Assembly: GCA_013398955.1 (NCBI GenBank)
Contig: VWPU01014174.1
Coordinates: forward strand, 1-64,000
Reading direction: 5' to 3'
Origin: Callaeas wilsoni
Lineage: Eukaryota; Chordata; Aves; Passeriformes; Callaeidae
Length of the DNA: 64,000 nucleotides
Made by a program: the position numbers and the translations under genes. Below, in pieces: positions 44,781-58,703 of the stretch. Under the pieces are notes generated by a model. It searched no databases and was not told where the DNA came from. It was given only the letters and a program-made list of their open reading frames with translations. Position 1 is the first letter of the stretch; each line of letters starts with the position of its first letter.

Positions 44781-47700
44781 ATGGTCTACTCCACCTTCCA
44801 GGTAAAACTCTTCCAAGCAAAACCCTCCCCATCTCTGAGCTTGCCTTTTGCACTTTAAGGAGGAAATGTCGCTTTCCGGGTGGTTCCTCCACCGGTCCAG
44901 CTGAGCACGGCGTTAAATGGGAACCTGCCCGAAAAGTAACAAATTCCAATGGCTTTCACAGTCACTTAATTCAGCTACTGACCTTTTCCTGCCATCCTGC
45001 TCCTTTCATGTGTCCCAAACATCCTCTGGACCCTGCCATGTGGGGTTTTTTGTTGCTGGGATGTGCTCCGTGGGTTTGGTTCCTCGTGCCCACTCCGAGC
45101 TGGTCCCGCTTGCTGCAGGATCTCGTGGCAGGGCTGCAAAGGCGCTGCTGCCCCTTCCGCTGTGTGGCTTTATTTCCCTGGGTGTTCTTGGCATCCCTGC
45201 TGGACGCAGATTTGGAAAATATTTTTTCCCTCCTTTAAATATGTTGTTACTTTTATGTGCTCGTTTGATCTGTGTCTCACGATGAGAGGCACAACCAAGA
45301 AAACTGCTCTGAGAAAGCTTCCAGCAGTTCCAGTGACAAATTCCCTCTCTGTGTCTCTCCTCTAGAAATCCCAGAAGTTCTTGGCAAGCTCTCGGCAAGT
45401 CCACAAAACTGCTGCCCACGGTTTGTATCTCTCAGCATTCCCCATCCTTTCCTAGCGGGCACCCCTAAATAATCACAGCATTGCTGGGAAAGAGGCGCTG
45501 GGCTGGGCACACCGAGAGAAATCCTCAAATTCTTGGAAGGAAAAGCTTCCGAATGTTTGGGGGTCTTGTGGTGCTTTGTGCCCTCGGGGATAAAGCACCA
45601 GGAGAAAAGCAGCAAAGAGTAAAAATGTGGATTGTTAGTCCTGTGCTAAACCAGAATTTTGACTGGTTTAGAACCAGACTTACCAAATTCTTTGACCGCA
45701 AATGTAAGATGTCGAAAGGGTGGCTCAGATCCTTAACTCCTCCACTTGTCACTGCTTCCTAATCACACCTGATCCTGCTCTGGGCATTGCCTGGGGTGAT
45801 TCATGGATCTCTTTCTGTGGCTCCAGCACTGCCCAGCTTTGGACAAATTAACCACAACTTGCCTGTGTAGACACTTGGTCTATTTTGTCTCTTAATTTGG
45901 TCTGTTTGTCTATTAACTGATCTTAAAATGTGTTCTTGGTCCATTGTGTTTATTAACGTCTTTTTAAAATTTTATTTTAAGTTTATTATAAGTTTATTAA
46001 CTTCTTTTAAAAAGGGCTCTTGGTTTATTGTAAGTTTATGTTTATTGACTTATTTTAAAAGATATTCTTAGTCTATTACATCTATTAATTTATTTTTAAA
46101 TTAGTTATTAATACAATAAATGCTAGGAATGTTGCTTAATGAACACTTGGGGACCACAGAAATAACAGTAATCCACAGGGGTTTATTAGGTCTTGGATCA
46201 AATTTAATTTTTTAGTGAAGTCCTGCCATACCAGAAGGAAAACCCCAGAGTCACGGAATACTGTTAGCTGAAGGGTTAAAAAACCCCGCTGCCTGCTGAG
46301 GTGACAAAGAGCATTTGATGCCGGGAAGGAAACAATCCAGCTTTTCTGGGTGCTGGGTGATTGGAGCAGATTTTCCTGCAGCCTCTCCAAGCCCTGACAT
46401 CACCGCTCCGCTCCGGGAGGGCGGCGGGGGGAGCCGGGATGCTCCCGGGGCCCCGGGCTGGGGTCGCCAGCGGGTCCCGAAGTGCTGAGGGCCGGGATTC
46501 CCGCAGGAACGCGTTCCCCAGGAGCGGGAGGTTCTCCCGGTGCTCCAGGCCGTGATGACCTTCCCAGCTGTGTTTACAGGAGGCTCGGGCTGCGCTCGAG
46601 GTGAGCCCAGGCGTGAGCCAGCGCTCCGTGAGTCACTGATGTGACATTTCGGGATGAATCCAACCTAGGGAAATTAGGGAATGCTCACTTCATTAATTGC
46701 CGTGTCTGCTGTTCCAAAAACAAAGCCTCTTGTGTACCTGCCCACCTGGATGTGCTTTCCTCTCGGAGCAAAGTATTTTTCTTTCTTTCACGTGTGATTA
46801 ATTTAATTTAGACATTAATTCAGCTTTTATCTGCATCTGTGTGTGCACCCCCACATCCATCCATAAGTAAATGTATGGATTTGCCATCCTGCAAGTGTTG
46901 GCTACATGGAATTTTATTTTTCCTGCTCTCCTGTGCGCTCTCAAAATAACCTTATAAATTATAACAGGCCATAACAATTTTATTCTAGGAATTAGAAATA
47001 TAATTATATTAATTATATTCTGTATTCCAATTCTAGAATTAGAAATAATGTCATAAATTATAAATTAATATACGAATTCTAAACATTATATATAAAAATT
47101 AATGTATATAATAATGAGCTATATATAATCTAAGCAAGGCAATTTGTCACTGAAATGAAAAAATACAATAGACACAAACTGGGGATTTTCCATAGAATTT
47201 TAACTTATTTTTAAGGATTAGCATCCTTTGGAGTACATAGGGCTTAAGAGCTTTGTTGCCTGAGTCAAGACATTTCTGTGCCTTGTAGGATGAAATATCC
47301 GGATAAATCAAGGCTTTGGGTCTAGTCCTGCTTTCCAAAAAATTATGGAAGTTTTGGATTTCTGTGGTCCATTCCTGCCTCTGCCTTTCCTCTGGATAAA
47401 GGGACATCATTTGTATTGACACCTCCCAAAAAATGGTTGTTGGACCCCCAAGGCGAGGGGATGGGTCCGAGCTCTGAAGCTGCTTCACCTGAACCTTCTG
47501 GAAGCCACCCCACGAGGTGCCCAGAGCATCCGTGGAATATGGAATTTTATATTTGGAACATATGGAATCTGAGAGTATCCAGGTTGGAAGGGAGCCATGG
47601 GGATGATGAATTCCAGCTCCCTGCCCTTGCAGGACTCCTAAAACTGACCCAGCTGGCTCAGGCAGGTGCAGCTCCCCGAGCCCGGGGACAGCGGGGTGAG

Positions 47701-50700
47701 GAGCCGCGGCTGCCAGCGCAGGGCTCACCTTGTCCTTGTCCCCTCCCTGTGTCCCGGCGCTGCAGTGGTGGCCCGGAGCGCTCCCGAGGAGACCGTGACC
47801 AGCAGCTTCGCCTCCTTCATCCACGCGGCCCGGCCCGAGCACTTGTCGCAGACCGTGCGGCAGCGGAGCAAGAGGATGATCCTGGACAGCATCGGCGTGG
47901 GGCTCGTGGGCAGCACCACGCGCGTCTTCGACATCGCCCTGCGCTACTGCCGGGTAGGGACAGCCCCGCCACCGCCACCGCCACCGGCACCGCCACCGCC
48001 ACCGGCACCGCCACCGGCACCGCCACCGGCACCGCCACCGTCAGGGCTGATCCCGGCGGCTGCCGGGGCTGGGGGTGCCTGGCACCATCCCCGCTCCCTC
48101 CAGGGCTCGCCTGACATTCCCTCCTTTCCACAGGAGCTCTATTCCTCGGTGGCCGTGAGCTCTGTCTATGGAAAGCCAGGAGTGAAGCTCTCCCCGACGC
48201 TGGCAGCCTTCACCAACGGCGTGGCGGTAAGGCTGGATCTTCCCGGGGATCTGTGCTCCCTGCTCTTCCAGGGGAATCTGTGCTCCCGGCTCCTCCAGGG
48301 GAACCTGTGCTCCCTGCTCTTCCAGGGGAATCTGTGCTCCTGGCTCTTCCAGAGGGATCTGTGCTCCCTCCTCTTCCAGGGGGATCTGTGCTCCTGGCTC
48401 CTCCAGGAGGAGGGAGCACAGGGGAACCTGTGCTCACAGCCCTTCCCGGGGATCTGTGCTCCCGGCTCCTCCAGGGGAATCTGTGNAGGAACCCGTGCTC
48501 CCTCCTCTTCCAGGGGAATCTGTGCTCCCTCCTCTTCTAGGGGAATCTGTGCTTCCTGCTCTTCCAGAGGGATCTATGCTCCTGGCTCCTCCAGGGGAAC
48601 CTGTGCTCCCTCCTCTCCCGGGGGGATCTGTGCTCCCGGCTCCTCCAGGGGAACGTGTGCTCACAGCCCTTCTAGGGGAATCTGTGCTCCCTCCTCTCCC
48701 GGGGGGATCTGTGCTCCCGGCTCTTCCAGGGGAACCCGTGCTCACAGCCCTTCCAGGGGAACCTGTGCTCACAGCCCTCTAGAGGGATCTGTGCTCCTTC
48801 CTCTTCCAGGGGGATCTGTGCTCACAGCCCTTCCAGGGGAATCTGTTCCAGTTTTTCCAGGGCAATCTGTGCTCCCGGCCCTTCCAGGGGAATCTGTTCC
48901 GGTTTTTCCAGGGGAATCTGTGTTCCTGGCTCTCTCAGGGGAATCTGTGCCCTGTGGTGCCAGGAATCAGCATTCCAGGAAACAGAGTGGTCACTGATGG
49001 GGGACAAAAGCCGGGAATCTCGTGGCCGAAGCGCCCATGGGGGCACTGAGTGGAGGCTTTGGCAGAATTTCCTCAGGAATATCAGCAAGGAGCCCTCATT
49101 TCCCCAGCGTCCAGCCACACCCACCAGCACGTCCTTGTCTCTGTCTCCCTGGCAGACTCATTCCATGGATTTTGACGACACCTGGCACCCTGCCACTCAC
49201 CCCTCCGGGGCCGTCCTGCCCGCTCTCCTGGCAGCTTCCCAGATGCTCCCTCCGAGCACCAAACCCAACGGCCTGGATTTCCTGCTGGCATTCAACGTGG
49301 GCCTGGAAGTGCAAGGGAGGCTCATGCACTTCTCCACTGAGGCTCACGACATTCCCAAAAGGTAAGGCTCCTGTTCTTCGCCGAGGAGGAAGAGGCTTGG
49401 TGAGTCTGGATTTTAAAATGTTAGTTTAGGTTAAGCCCAGTTTCAGTCCAGTTTAATTTAGCTTTACCTGAGGGTGCAGCCTTACTGAGAGCCAAATGCC
49501 AGAGGCGATTGCACAACATACTTATTTGGTGATTTCCAGGGATTTTGCCTCAAAAATAACCCTCAGGAGGACTCCCAGGGAGTCTGCAGTGCCATCGCCT
49601 GACCCAGCCAGGGCAGGATCCCAGAGCCAGGCAGAGCCTGGTGGTGGGCACAGCCCCTGGACCAACCGCTGCCACCAGCAGTGCCCTGGTGTGATCTGAG
49701 GGATGGAATCAAGCAGGAACGGTTCCCTTGGGTGTGTTTGAGGCTGAATTATTTGTCTGAGGGATAGAAAGTTGGCTGTGTGGACACAAGCCGTGGCACC
49801 TCCTGGAGAAAGTTCTTTCTGGAGATGCTGAGATCCCCCTGGTGTCTCTGAGGAGGTTTCAAGCAGAAACTCAGTTTTCAGTGTTAATTTATGTTAACTA
49901 ACTCTAAATTTAGAGTTAAACTAAACTCTAGTAAAACTTTGACTTGAGTTAATTTATTAGTTAAAATTTATGGTTAGATTTGGAGTCAGGTGAATCCCAC
50001 CTGCACCAGAGCCACGAGGGAGTTCCACTGGCTGATGGGCCCCTCATTTTCCATTAATTTTTCCATGGGAGGGGTGCTTTGGTGTTTCCTGTGCCAGGCA
50101 GCCAGAGCTGCTCATTCCTGCCATCCCCCTGCAGGTTCCACCCTCCCTCGGTGGTGGGCACCCTGGGCAGTGCCGCGGCCACGGCCAAGCTGCTGTCCCT
50201 CAGCTCGGCCCAGTGCTGCCACGCCCTGGGCATCGCCGCGTCCCTGGCCGGGGCGCCCATGGCCAACGCTGCCACCCAGGCCAAGCCGCTGCACGTCGGG
50301 AACGCCACCCGCCTGGGCTTGGAAGCGGCTCTGCTGGCGGCCCGAGGGATGGAGGCCAACCCCTTGATCCTGGATGATATCCCCGGCTGCTCCGGCTTCA
50401 GCGCCTTCTACAGCGTCTACCAACCCAAACCGCTGTCCACACCCAGCGAGCACCACGAGTTCCTGCTGGAAAAGCAGGATATTGCCTTCAAGCGATTCCC
50501 AGCCCACCTGGGGATGCACTGGGTGGTGGATGCTGCCTTGTCCGTCCGGAACCTCTTCATCAACTACGCGGGGTCCTTCTCTCCCTCTCTGATCCGCACC
50601 ATTGTGCTGAAGATCCCGGTGTCCAAGTACATCAACCGGCCTTTCCCCAGCTCGGAGCACCAGGCGAGGCATTCCTTCCAGTTCAATGCCTGTGCTGCCC

Positions 50701-51053
50701 TGCTGGATGGAGAGGTGGGCCTGGGCTCCTTCTCCGAGAGCAGCATCCACCGGCAGGAGCTCAGGGAGCTGCTGGACAAGGTGGTGGTGGAGCACCCTGA
50801 AGACAACGTGGCCAACTTTGACAAGATGTACGGAGAGGTGGCCCTGCTGCTGCACAGCGGGGACGTCCTGACGGGCAAATGTGACACTTTCTATGGGCAC
50901 TGGAGGAAGCCCCTGAGCAAAGAGTCGCTCCTGAAGAAGTTTCGGGCCAACGCCTCCCACGTGCTTCCAGAAGAAAAAATAGAAGCCATCATCACTCTGG
51001 TGGACAACCTGGAGAACCTGTCAGACAGCTCCCAGCTGGCCTGCAGCCTGTGA
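44781..51053 (+). CDS. ACOD1-like: Cis-aconitate decarboxylase (IRG1/ACOD1)-like enzyme, 493 aa, probably mitochondrial
   Basis: Six exons: 44781-44801, 45366-45420, 47766-47953, 48134-48226, 49156-49361 and 50135-51053 (stop TGA at 51051-51053). Phases agree, and the total of 1482 bases compares with 481 aa for human ACOD1. It is a member of the MmgE/PrpD family. Active-site positions of human ACOD1 are all kept: Asp93, Thr97 and His103 in MDFDDTWHPATH, His159 in RFHPPS, Lys207 in ATQAKPLH, Lys272 and His277 in FKRFPAH, and Tyr318 in KYINRPFP. The reaction would be decarboxylation of cis-aconitate to itaconate. The first 25 residues begin MVYSTFQKSQKFL and are rich in Lys, Arg, Ser and His with no acidic residue, a typical mitochondrial presequence. 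It is unclear whether this is the ACOD1 ortholog or a second paralog. It is head to head with gene B and convergent with GLOD5. Confidence 0.93.
46376..46560. promoter_or_regulatory. CpG-dense island inside ACOD1-like intron 2
   Basis: A sharply bounded GC-rich, CpG-rich block (runs such as GGGCGGCGGGGGG and CCGGGGCCCCGGG) stands in otherwise AT-rich intron, with AT-rich runs at 45950-46130 and 46900-47130. It could be an alternative promoter or enhancer. No coding exon with family homology is seen in it. Confidence 0.4.
46900..47130. repeat. AT-rich low-complexity stretch in ACOD1-like intron 2
   Basis: Runs of TATAAT, AATTATA and ATATATAA type with little G or C, in clear contrast to the GC-rich exon 3 that follows. 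There is no target duplication or other mobile element feature. Confidence 0.7.
47530..47645 (-). mobile_element. Possible CR1 LINE tail
   Basis: ATCTGAGAGTATCCAGGTTG, then GGAAGGGAGCCATGGGGATG, then TGCCCTTGCAGGACTCC resembles a diverged CR1 tail in minus orientation, just upstream of ACOD1-like exon 3. Confidence 0.5.
47965..48042. repeat. CCACCG-type simple repeat in ACOD1-like intron 3
   Basis: Tandem CCGCCACCG/CCGGCACCG hexamers begin 12 bases after the exon 3 donor. The stretch is open in proline- and alanine-rich frames, but the phase and family alignment show it is intron. Confidence 0.85.
48235..48960. repeat. 27-bp minisatellite filling ACOD1-like intron 4, with an assembly N
   Basis: About 25 diverged copies of GGGGAATCTGTGCTCCCTGC plus CTCTTCCA fill nearly the whole intron between the exons at 48134-48226 and 49156-49361. 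The 27-bp unit is a multiple of three, so frames stay open and give artificial 9-residue repeats. The N at 48486 marks a probable collapse. The unit carries a polypyrimidine-like CTCTTCCA followed by GGGGA but no regular AG acceptor. Confidence 0.93.
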
Positions 51054-52279
51054 GGGCACAGCACGGGGGCTTGGTGAGGGGCTTGTTCTGGTGAAACTCT
51101 GATTCCTTTCTTCATTGGTGCTTTCCTATTGACTCCCAAGGACAGGGAAGTTCCCACTCCTTCCAGTAGATAATTCCAAAGGAACCCACGAGGCAGGATG
51201 TGTGTCTGGGTTGCACACAGAGTAAACTTCAGCTCCTCGTTGATGCTGGCTGAGGAACTGAAAGGCCACCACAAATTTAAAAAAAATCCCATGGAAGTCT
51301 CTGAGAATCCTGGGGTATCATCCAGTTCTCCAGAAGGAACAGTGCCTATGCGTTTTTTATAGCTGGATTCCAAGCTTTTTCTGGGCAGAACGCCTGACTG
51401 CCGAGTCTGGGAAGAGGAGGAAGTTCAGCTGCAGAGCCTGTGCTTTTCTTAGTGCTCCACTGGGCAATTTTGGGATTATGGTCAGGCAGTGCCGCTGGCC
51501 ACAGGAAAAACCCGTCATTGCTGCAAACAGCCCTGCCTGCAGAACTCCCCAGCAGAGAGGGATTATTTTCCTTTCCAGTGAAAGCCTCCTGTTTCTCCAG
51601 CCCTTGGGAAGTGTTTGCCACTTCTCTGTGTACAGAGGATGGTTTGAGGACCGTTGAGACCTGGATGTCTTTTCTGAAGGAAAGACAGTCACTACGTGAG
51701 GAATCCTACATCAGTACCATACCCCAAGAGGTGATCCCTGCCCATCCCAGGGCTGGCCACACCATCCCTCCTGGCTTTCCCAGGTTTCCCTGTTCAGAGC
51801 TGGCTCACCACGTGGCCCATGGGCACCTCTGGGAGGTGACTTGGGCACACACACTGTGACTCCCATTGGGAAATTCCTGTTTCCCTTCCCTGAGAGGAGA
51901 GGAAGTTCATGGAGACTCGGGACATAGCTCATCTTTCCAGCTGGGATGAAATCTGTGCTCCTGAGCAGTCATTCCCTGAAAGGCTCCTTCTCCTGCATCT
52001 TTCCTCGGCAGTGAGACGGAGAACTCAACATTTCTCCACGTGAAACACTGGGATTGTTGATACAAAGGGCTCCTTTCCAATACAATCATGATAAAAGTGT
52101 GGAATTTGCTGTGGAAATTAGGGCTCGAGAGGGATGAGACCCAAGCAGACAAGAAGGAAGTTCCTTTTCTCTTGGTGGTCATGGTTTGTGCAGGGAATGA
52201 ACCATCTGGAAGAAAACTGTTTTCTCACCTGTTAATCCGCTCTCTCCCACTGTCCAATATTCACAATGCATCTTGCTGA

Positions 52280-52285
52280 ATAAAG
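52280..52285 (+). terminator. Candidate polyadenylation signal of ACOD1-like gene
   Basis: AATAAA lies about 1.2 kb past the stop and is the first canonical hexamer on the plus strand after the gene. It implies a long 3' UTR. Confidence 0.4.
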
Positions 52286-52779
52286 AATGGAATTAAATTC
52301 ATTTTCTCAGTAAAAATTTATGTTGCATTATATAAACCATCAGTTTTAATTGGAATACTCATAATATAGAGGCTTTTCCAATAGATGGGGAGCCCAGCAG
52401 AGGTTGGGACAGGAACAGCTGGAATGCTGGCCTGTGGCCAGTGGTTTCTCCAGGGAAAAACATTGAGCCCCACAGTTATTTTTCCTGGAGACAACAACAA
52501 CCATCAGCCAGCAAAGCCTCCAGTGCTCCAACACCATCACTCCAAGAGAAGTTCCTCCATCAGCAACAAATTCCAAATACTTGCTGAGTTTCCATGACAA
52601 GTTTTGAGTTTGCCATCGTTTGGGTCAGGTGTGAGATCCCCAAATGTGTCATTCCATGTTTCACACTCCGGTGGATGGGAAACCCACGGAGCCAGTGCCC
52701 TTCAGGCCAGCTCAGCACTTAAAGGGATCAATGTGTGGGACAGGACCGAGATGGGCTCCAGTGGAGGGAACAAAACCCT

Positions 52780-52935
52780 CTCCCGTGGCCTTTGACCCCC
52801 TCCCATGAGCACCGACCCTCTCCCGAGGGGATCAACCTTCTCCTGTAGGCTTTGACCCTCTCCCACGGGCGGCGACCCTGTCCTGTAGGGATTGACCCTC
52901 TCCCGTGGGTTTTGACCCTCTCCCGTGGGCAGGAT
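52780..52935. repeat. Short minisatellite (about 20-24 bp unit)
   Basis: Six or seven variable copies of TTTGACCCTCTCCCGTGGG, followed by a CpG-rich segment to about 53050. It sits between the convergent ACOD1-like and GLOD5 genes. Nothing else is recognised from 52300 to 54250. Confidence 0.8.
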
Positions 52936-54252
52936 CCCCGGTGGGGTCCCGCGTCAGCCGGACGCGGCCGGGGGCCATCAGCACCCTGGAGAGCAGCCGC
53001 CGGATGCTCCGCGGGCGCCGGGGCCGAGGGGACTCGGCTCGCGGGGGTCCCTCCCTGACATCCCTTCCCAGATCTCCATTCACAAGATAAAGGTGAGGAG
53101 ATGCCCGTGGTGGCTTTCTCCCATGACATTCCTGTCTTTAGTTGCCACAAATGACTCAATGGAAAGCAGCTCATCCCCGCTGATCATCTAAAGCACTGAA
53201 TATTTTGCGACTTTGCCTTTTTTCGCACCATGCAGAATTTTGGATTTCCCACGAAATTCCAGCAAGGAAAAAATGAGTACGAGTCAGAGCTTGTTTCAAT
53301 TTTATAGAGGATTTGGACTGTAGAGGTCGGAAGAGTCCTCCCTCCTTTCCAGCGCTGTTCCCGTGAGGATAACAGTGCTACCTCGGTGTGGCCAGCCTCG
53401 GAACTGCTCTGCCTGAGAATCCCCAGTCCTTCCTTGCTTTATACTTTTAAAATAACTTTGAAATGGCTTTTTAAATAACTAAAGAAAGAAGAAAACGTAG
53501 GACAGTCCCACAAGTAACCAGATGCCATCAGAGTCAGGCTCCTCTGTGTCTGACCGTCCTCAATCCCTGCATAAATCCAGGTGAACTCCTGGACTTCTGG
53601 CACTCTGCCCTTGATGTAGGCACCCCATCCCTGCTTTTTCCAATCCTGGGTGACAGAAACCCCACAATTACGGATATAGAGCTGAGGATGAAACTTGGAG
53701 CTTCAGTGTCAGGAGTGTTTGAGTGTGAATGCGAGGCCAAATTCCCAAATCCCAGGCAAGAAGTGTGTTTGGACAGTCAGAACAGGATTTAAACCTCTGG
53801 CTGAGTTGGAGAGGCACCAGCACCAGGCAGCTTGAGACGAGAAACAGGAGGATGAGGAAGGGAGACAGAAATTTCCAACTGTGGAAATGTGACTCTGAAG
53901 AGGAAAGAAGTGACAGATGGACAGTGTAGGAATGAGGAATTCAACTGCAGCAAAAGAGATAGCAGGAATTAGTGAAAATGTCCTGACATTTGCAGTGAAG
54001 CAGCTGCAGGACAGATCTTTCCAGGAGGCCACGAAGTCTCCATGACAGAGATGTATAAAAGCAGGATTCACACCCAGAGCAGAGCAGGCTGCCTTGGGAA
54101 AACTTCCAATGGCCTTGCAGCCCTACTTTGTGGCTGGATTTGAGGCTTGTCCCAGGTTTACACAATTAAAGCTTGGATCTGTAAATGGGCCAGCCAAACC
54201 TGGCCTCTGCATCCCGTCTCCTGCTGGGACACAGGCGGAGCATGGGCTGTGC

Positions 54253-57650
<3,398 letters not shown>

Positions 57651-57758
57651 TGTGAGCAAATCTGAGCTAAAAGCAATAAATCCATTAATATTTACAGCTC
57701 TGGACTTTCATCTGCCAGAGGACTTTCAGTGGAGAGCTGTGGAGCGGTGGTGCCTGTC

Positions 57759-58328
57759 GGGATACCTGGATGTGGGAACACCTCTCACACGGAATATCTC
57801 CATGTGGTTTACCCCTGGTTTAATCCTGTTGGGATACCTGGCTGTGGGACCACCTCACACACGGAATATCTCCAGGAGGTTTAACCCTGGGTTAATCCTG
57901 TTGGGATACCTGGATGTGGGAACACCTCTCACACGGAATATCTCCATGTGGTTTACCCCTGGTTTAATCCTGTTGGGATACCTGGATGTGGGAACACCTC
58001 ACGCATGGAATGTCTCCATGTGGTTTAACCCTGGTTTAATCCTGTTGGGATACCTGGATGTGGGAACACCTCACACATGGAATGTCTCCATGTGGTTTAA
58101 CCCTGGTTTAATCCTGTTGGGATACCTGGATGTGGGAACACCTCACACATGGAATGTCTCCATGTGGTTTAACCCTGGTTTAATCCTGTTGGGATACCTG
58201 GATGTGGGAACACCTCACACATGGAATGTCTCCATGTGGTTTAACCCTGGTTTAATCCTGTTGGGATACCTGGATGTGGGAACACCTCACACATGGAATG
58301 TCTCCATGTGGTTTAACCCTCTGGTTTA
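57759..58328. repeat. 72-bp minisatellite, eight units
   Basis: Units start at 57761, 57833, 57905, 57977, 58049, 58121, 58193 and 58265, an exact 72-bp period. Each contains GATACCTGGATGTGGGAACACC, then CATGTGGTTTAACCCTGGTTTA. The last four are nearly identical and the first three differ more, so expansion has gone on at the right end. As 72 is divisible by three, one frame reads as eight 24-residue repeats (57652-58329), but with no promoter, splice or homology support. Confidence 0.96.
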
Positions 58329-58703
58329 GCACAGGCTCACTGTGACATTCGAGCACAGAAAAGAAGGAGAAAGTCCATGGAGAGAAGATGCTTTTCCATT
58401 GGGAATGGTCTGCTGAGGGGATGTGGCACCGGTGCTCACTTTGGTGGAAATCTGAGGCTTGGAAGGTCATTTCCTAGTGGCAAAATGGTTTCTTGGAGCA
58501 GGGAAGTTGTGGTTCGGGTCCGACAACTCCAATTCCCCAGGGGAGATTTAGTCCAGGACCAAAAAGTCGGGGGGACTTTGGGATTAAGTTCAGGGTAGGA
58601 ACCCAAATATCCAACTTGGGAATGGTTTTGTGTTCAGCTCCTTGAAGGTGTGGCTCCAGACAAGGATTCCTGAGCTCCTCCCAACATCCAGGGAGGGATT
58701 TCC

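Noticed and set aside
47666..48997. A 443-residue plus-strand frame covering ACOD1-like exons 3 and 4
   Set aside because: Only 47766-47953 and 48134-48226 are exon. The rest is the CCACCG repeat and the 27-bp minisatellite with an N.
57652..58329. A 225-residue open frame of 24-residue repeats
   Set aside because: It is the readout of the 72-bp minisatellite. There is no homology, splice or promoter support, and unit length alone explains the open frame.
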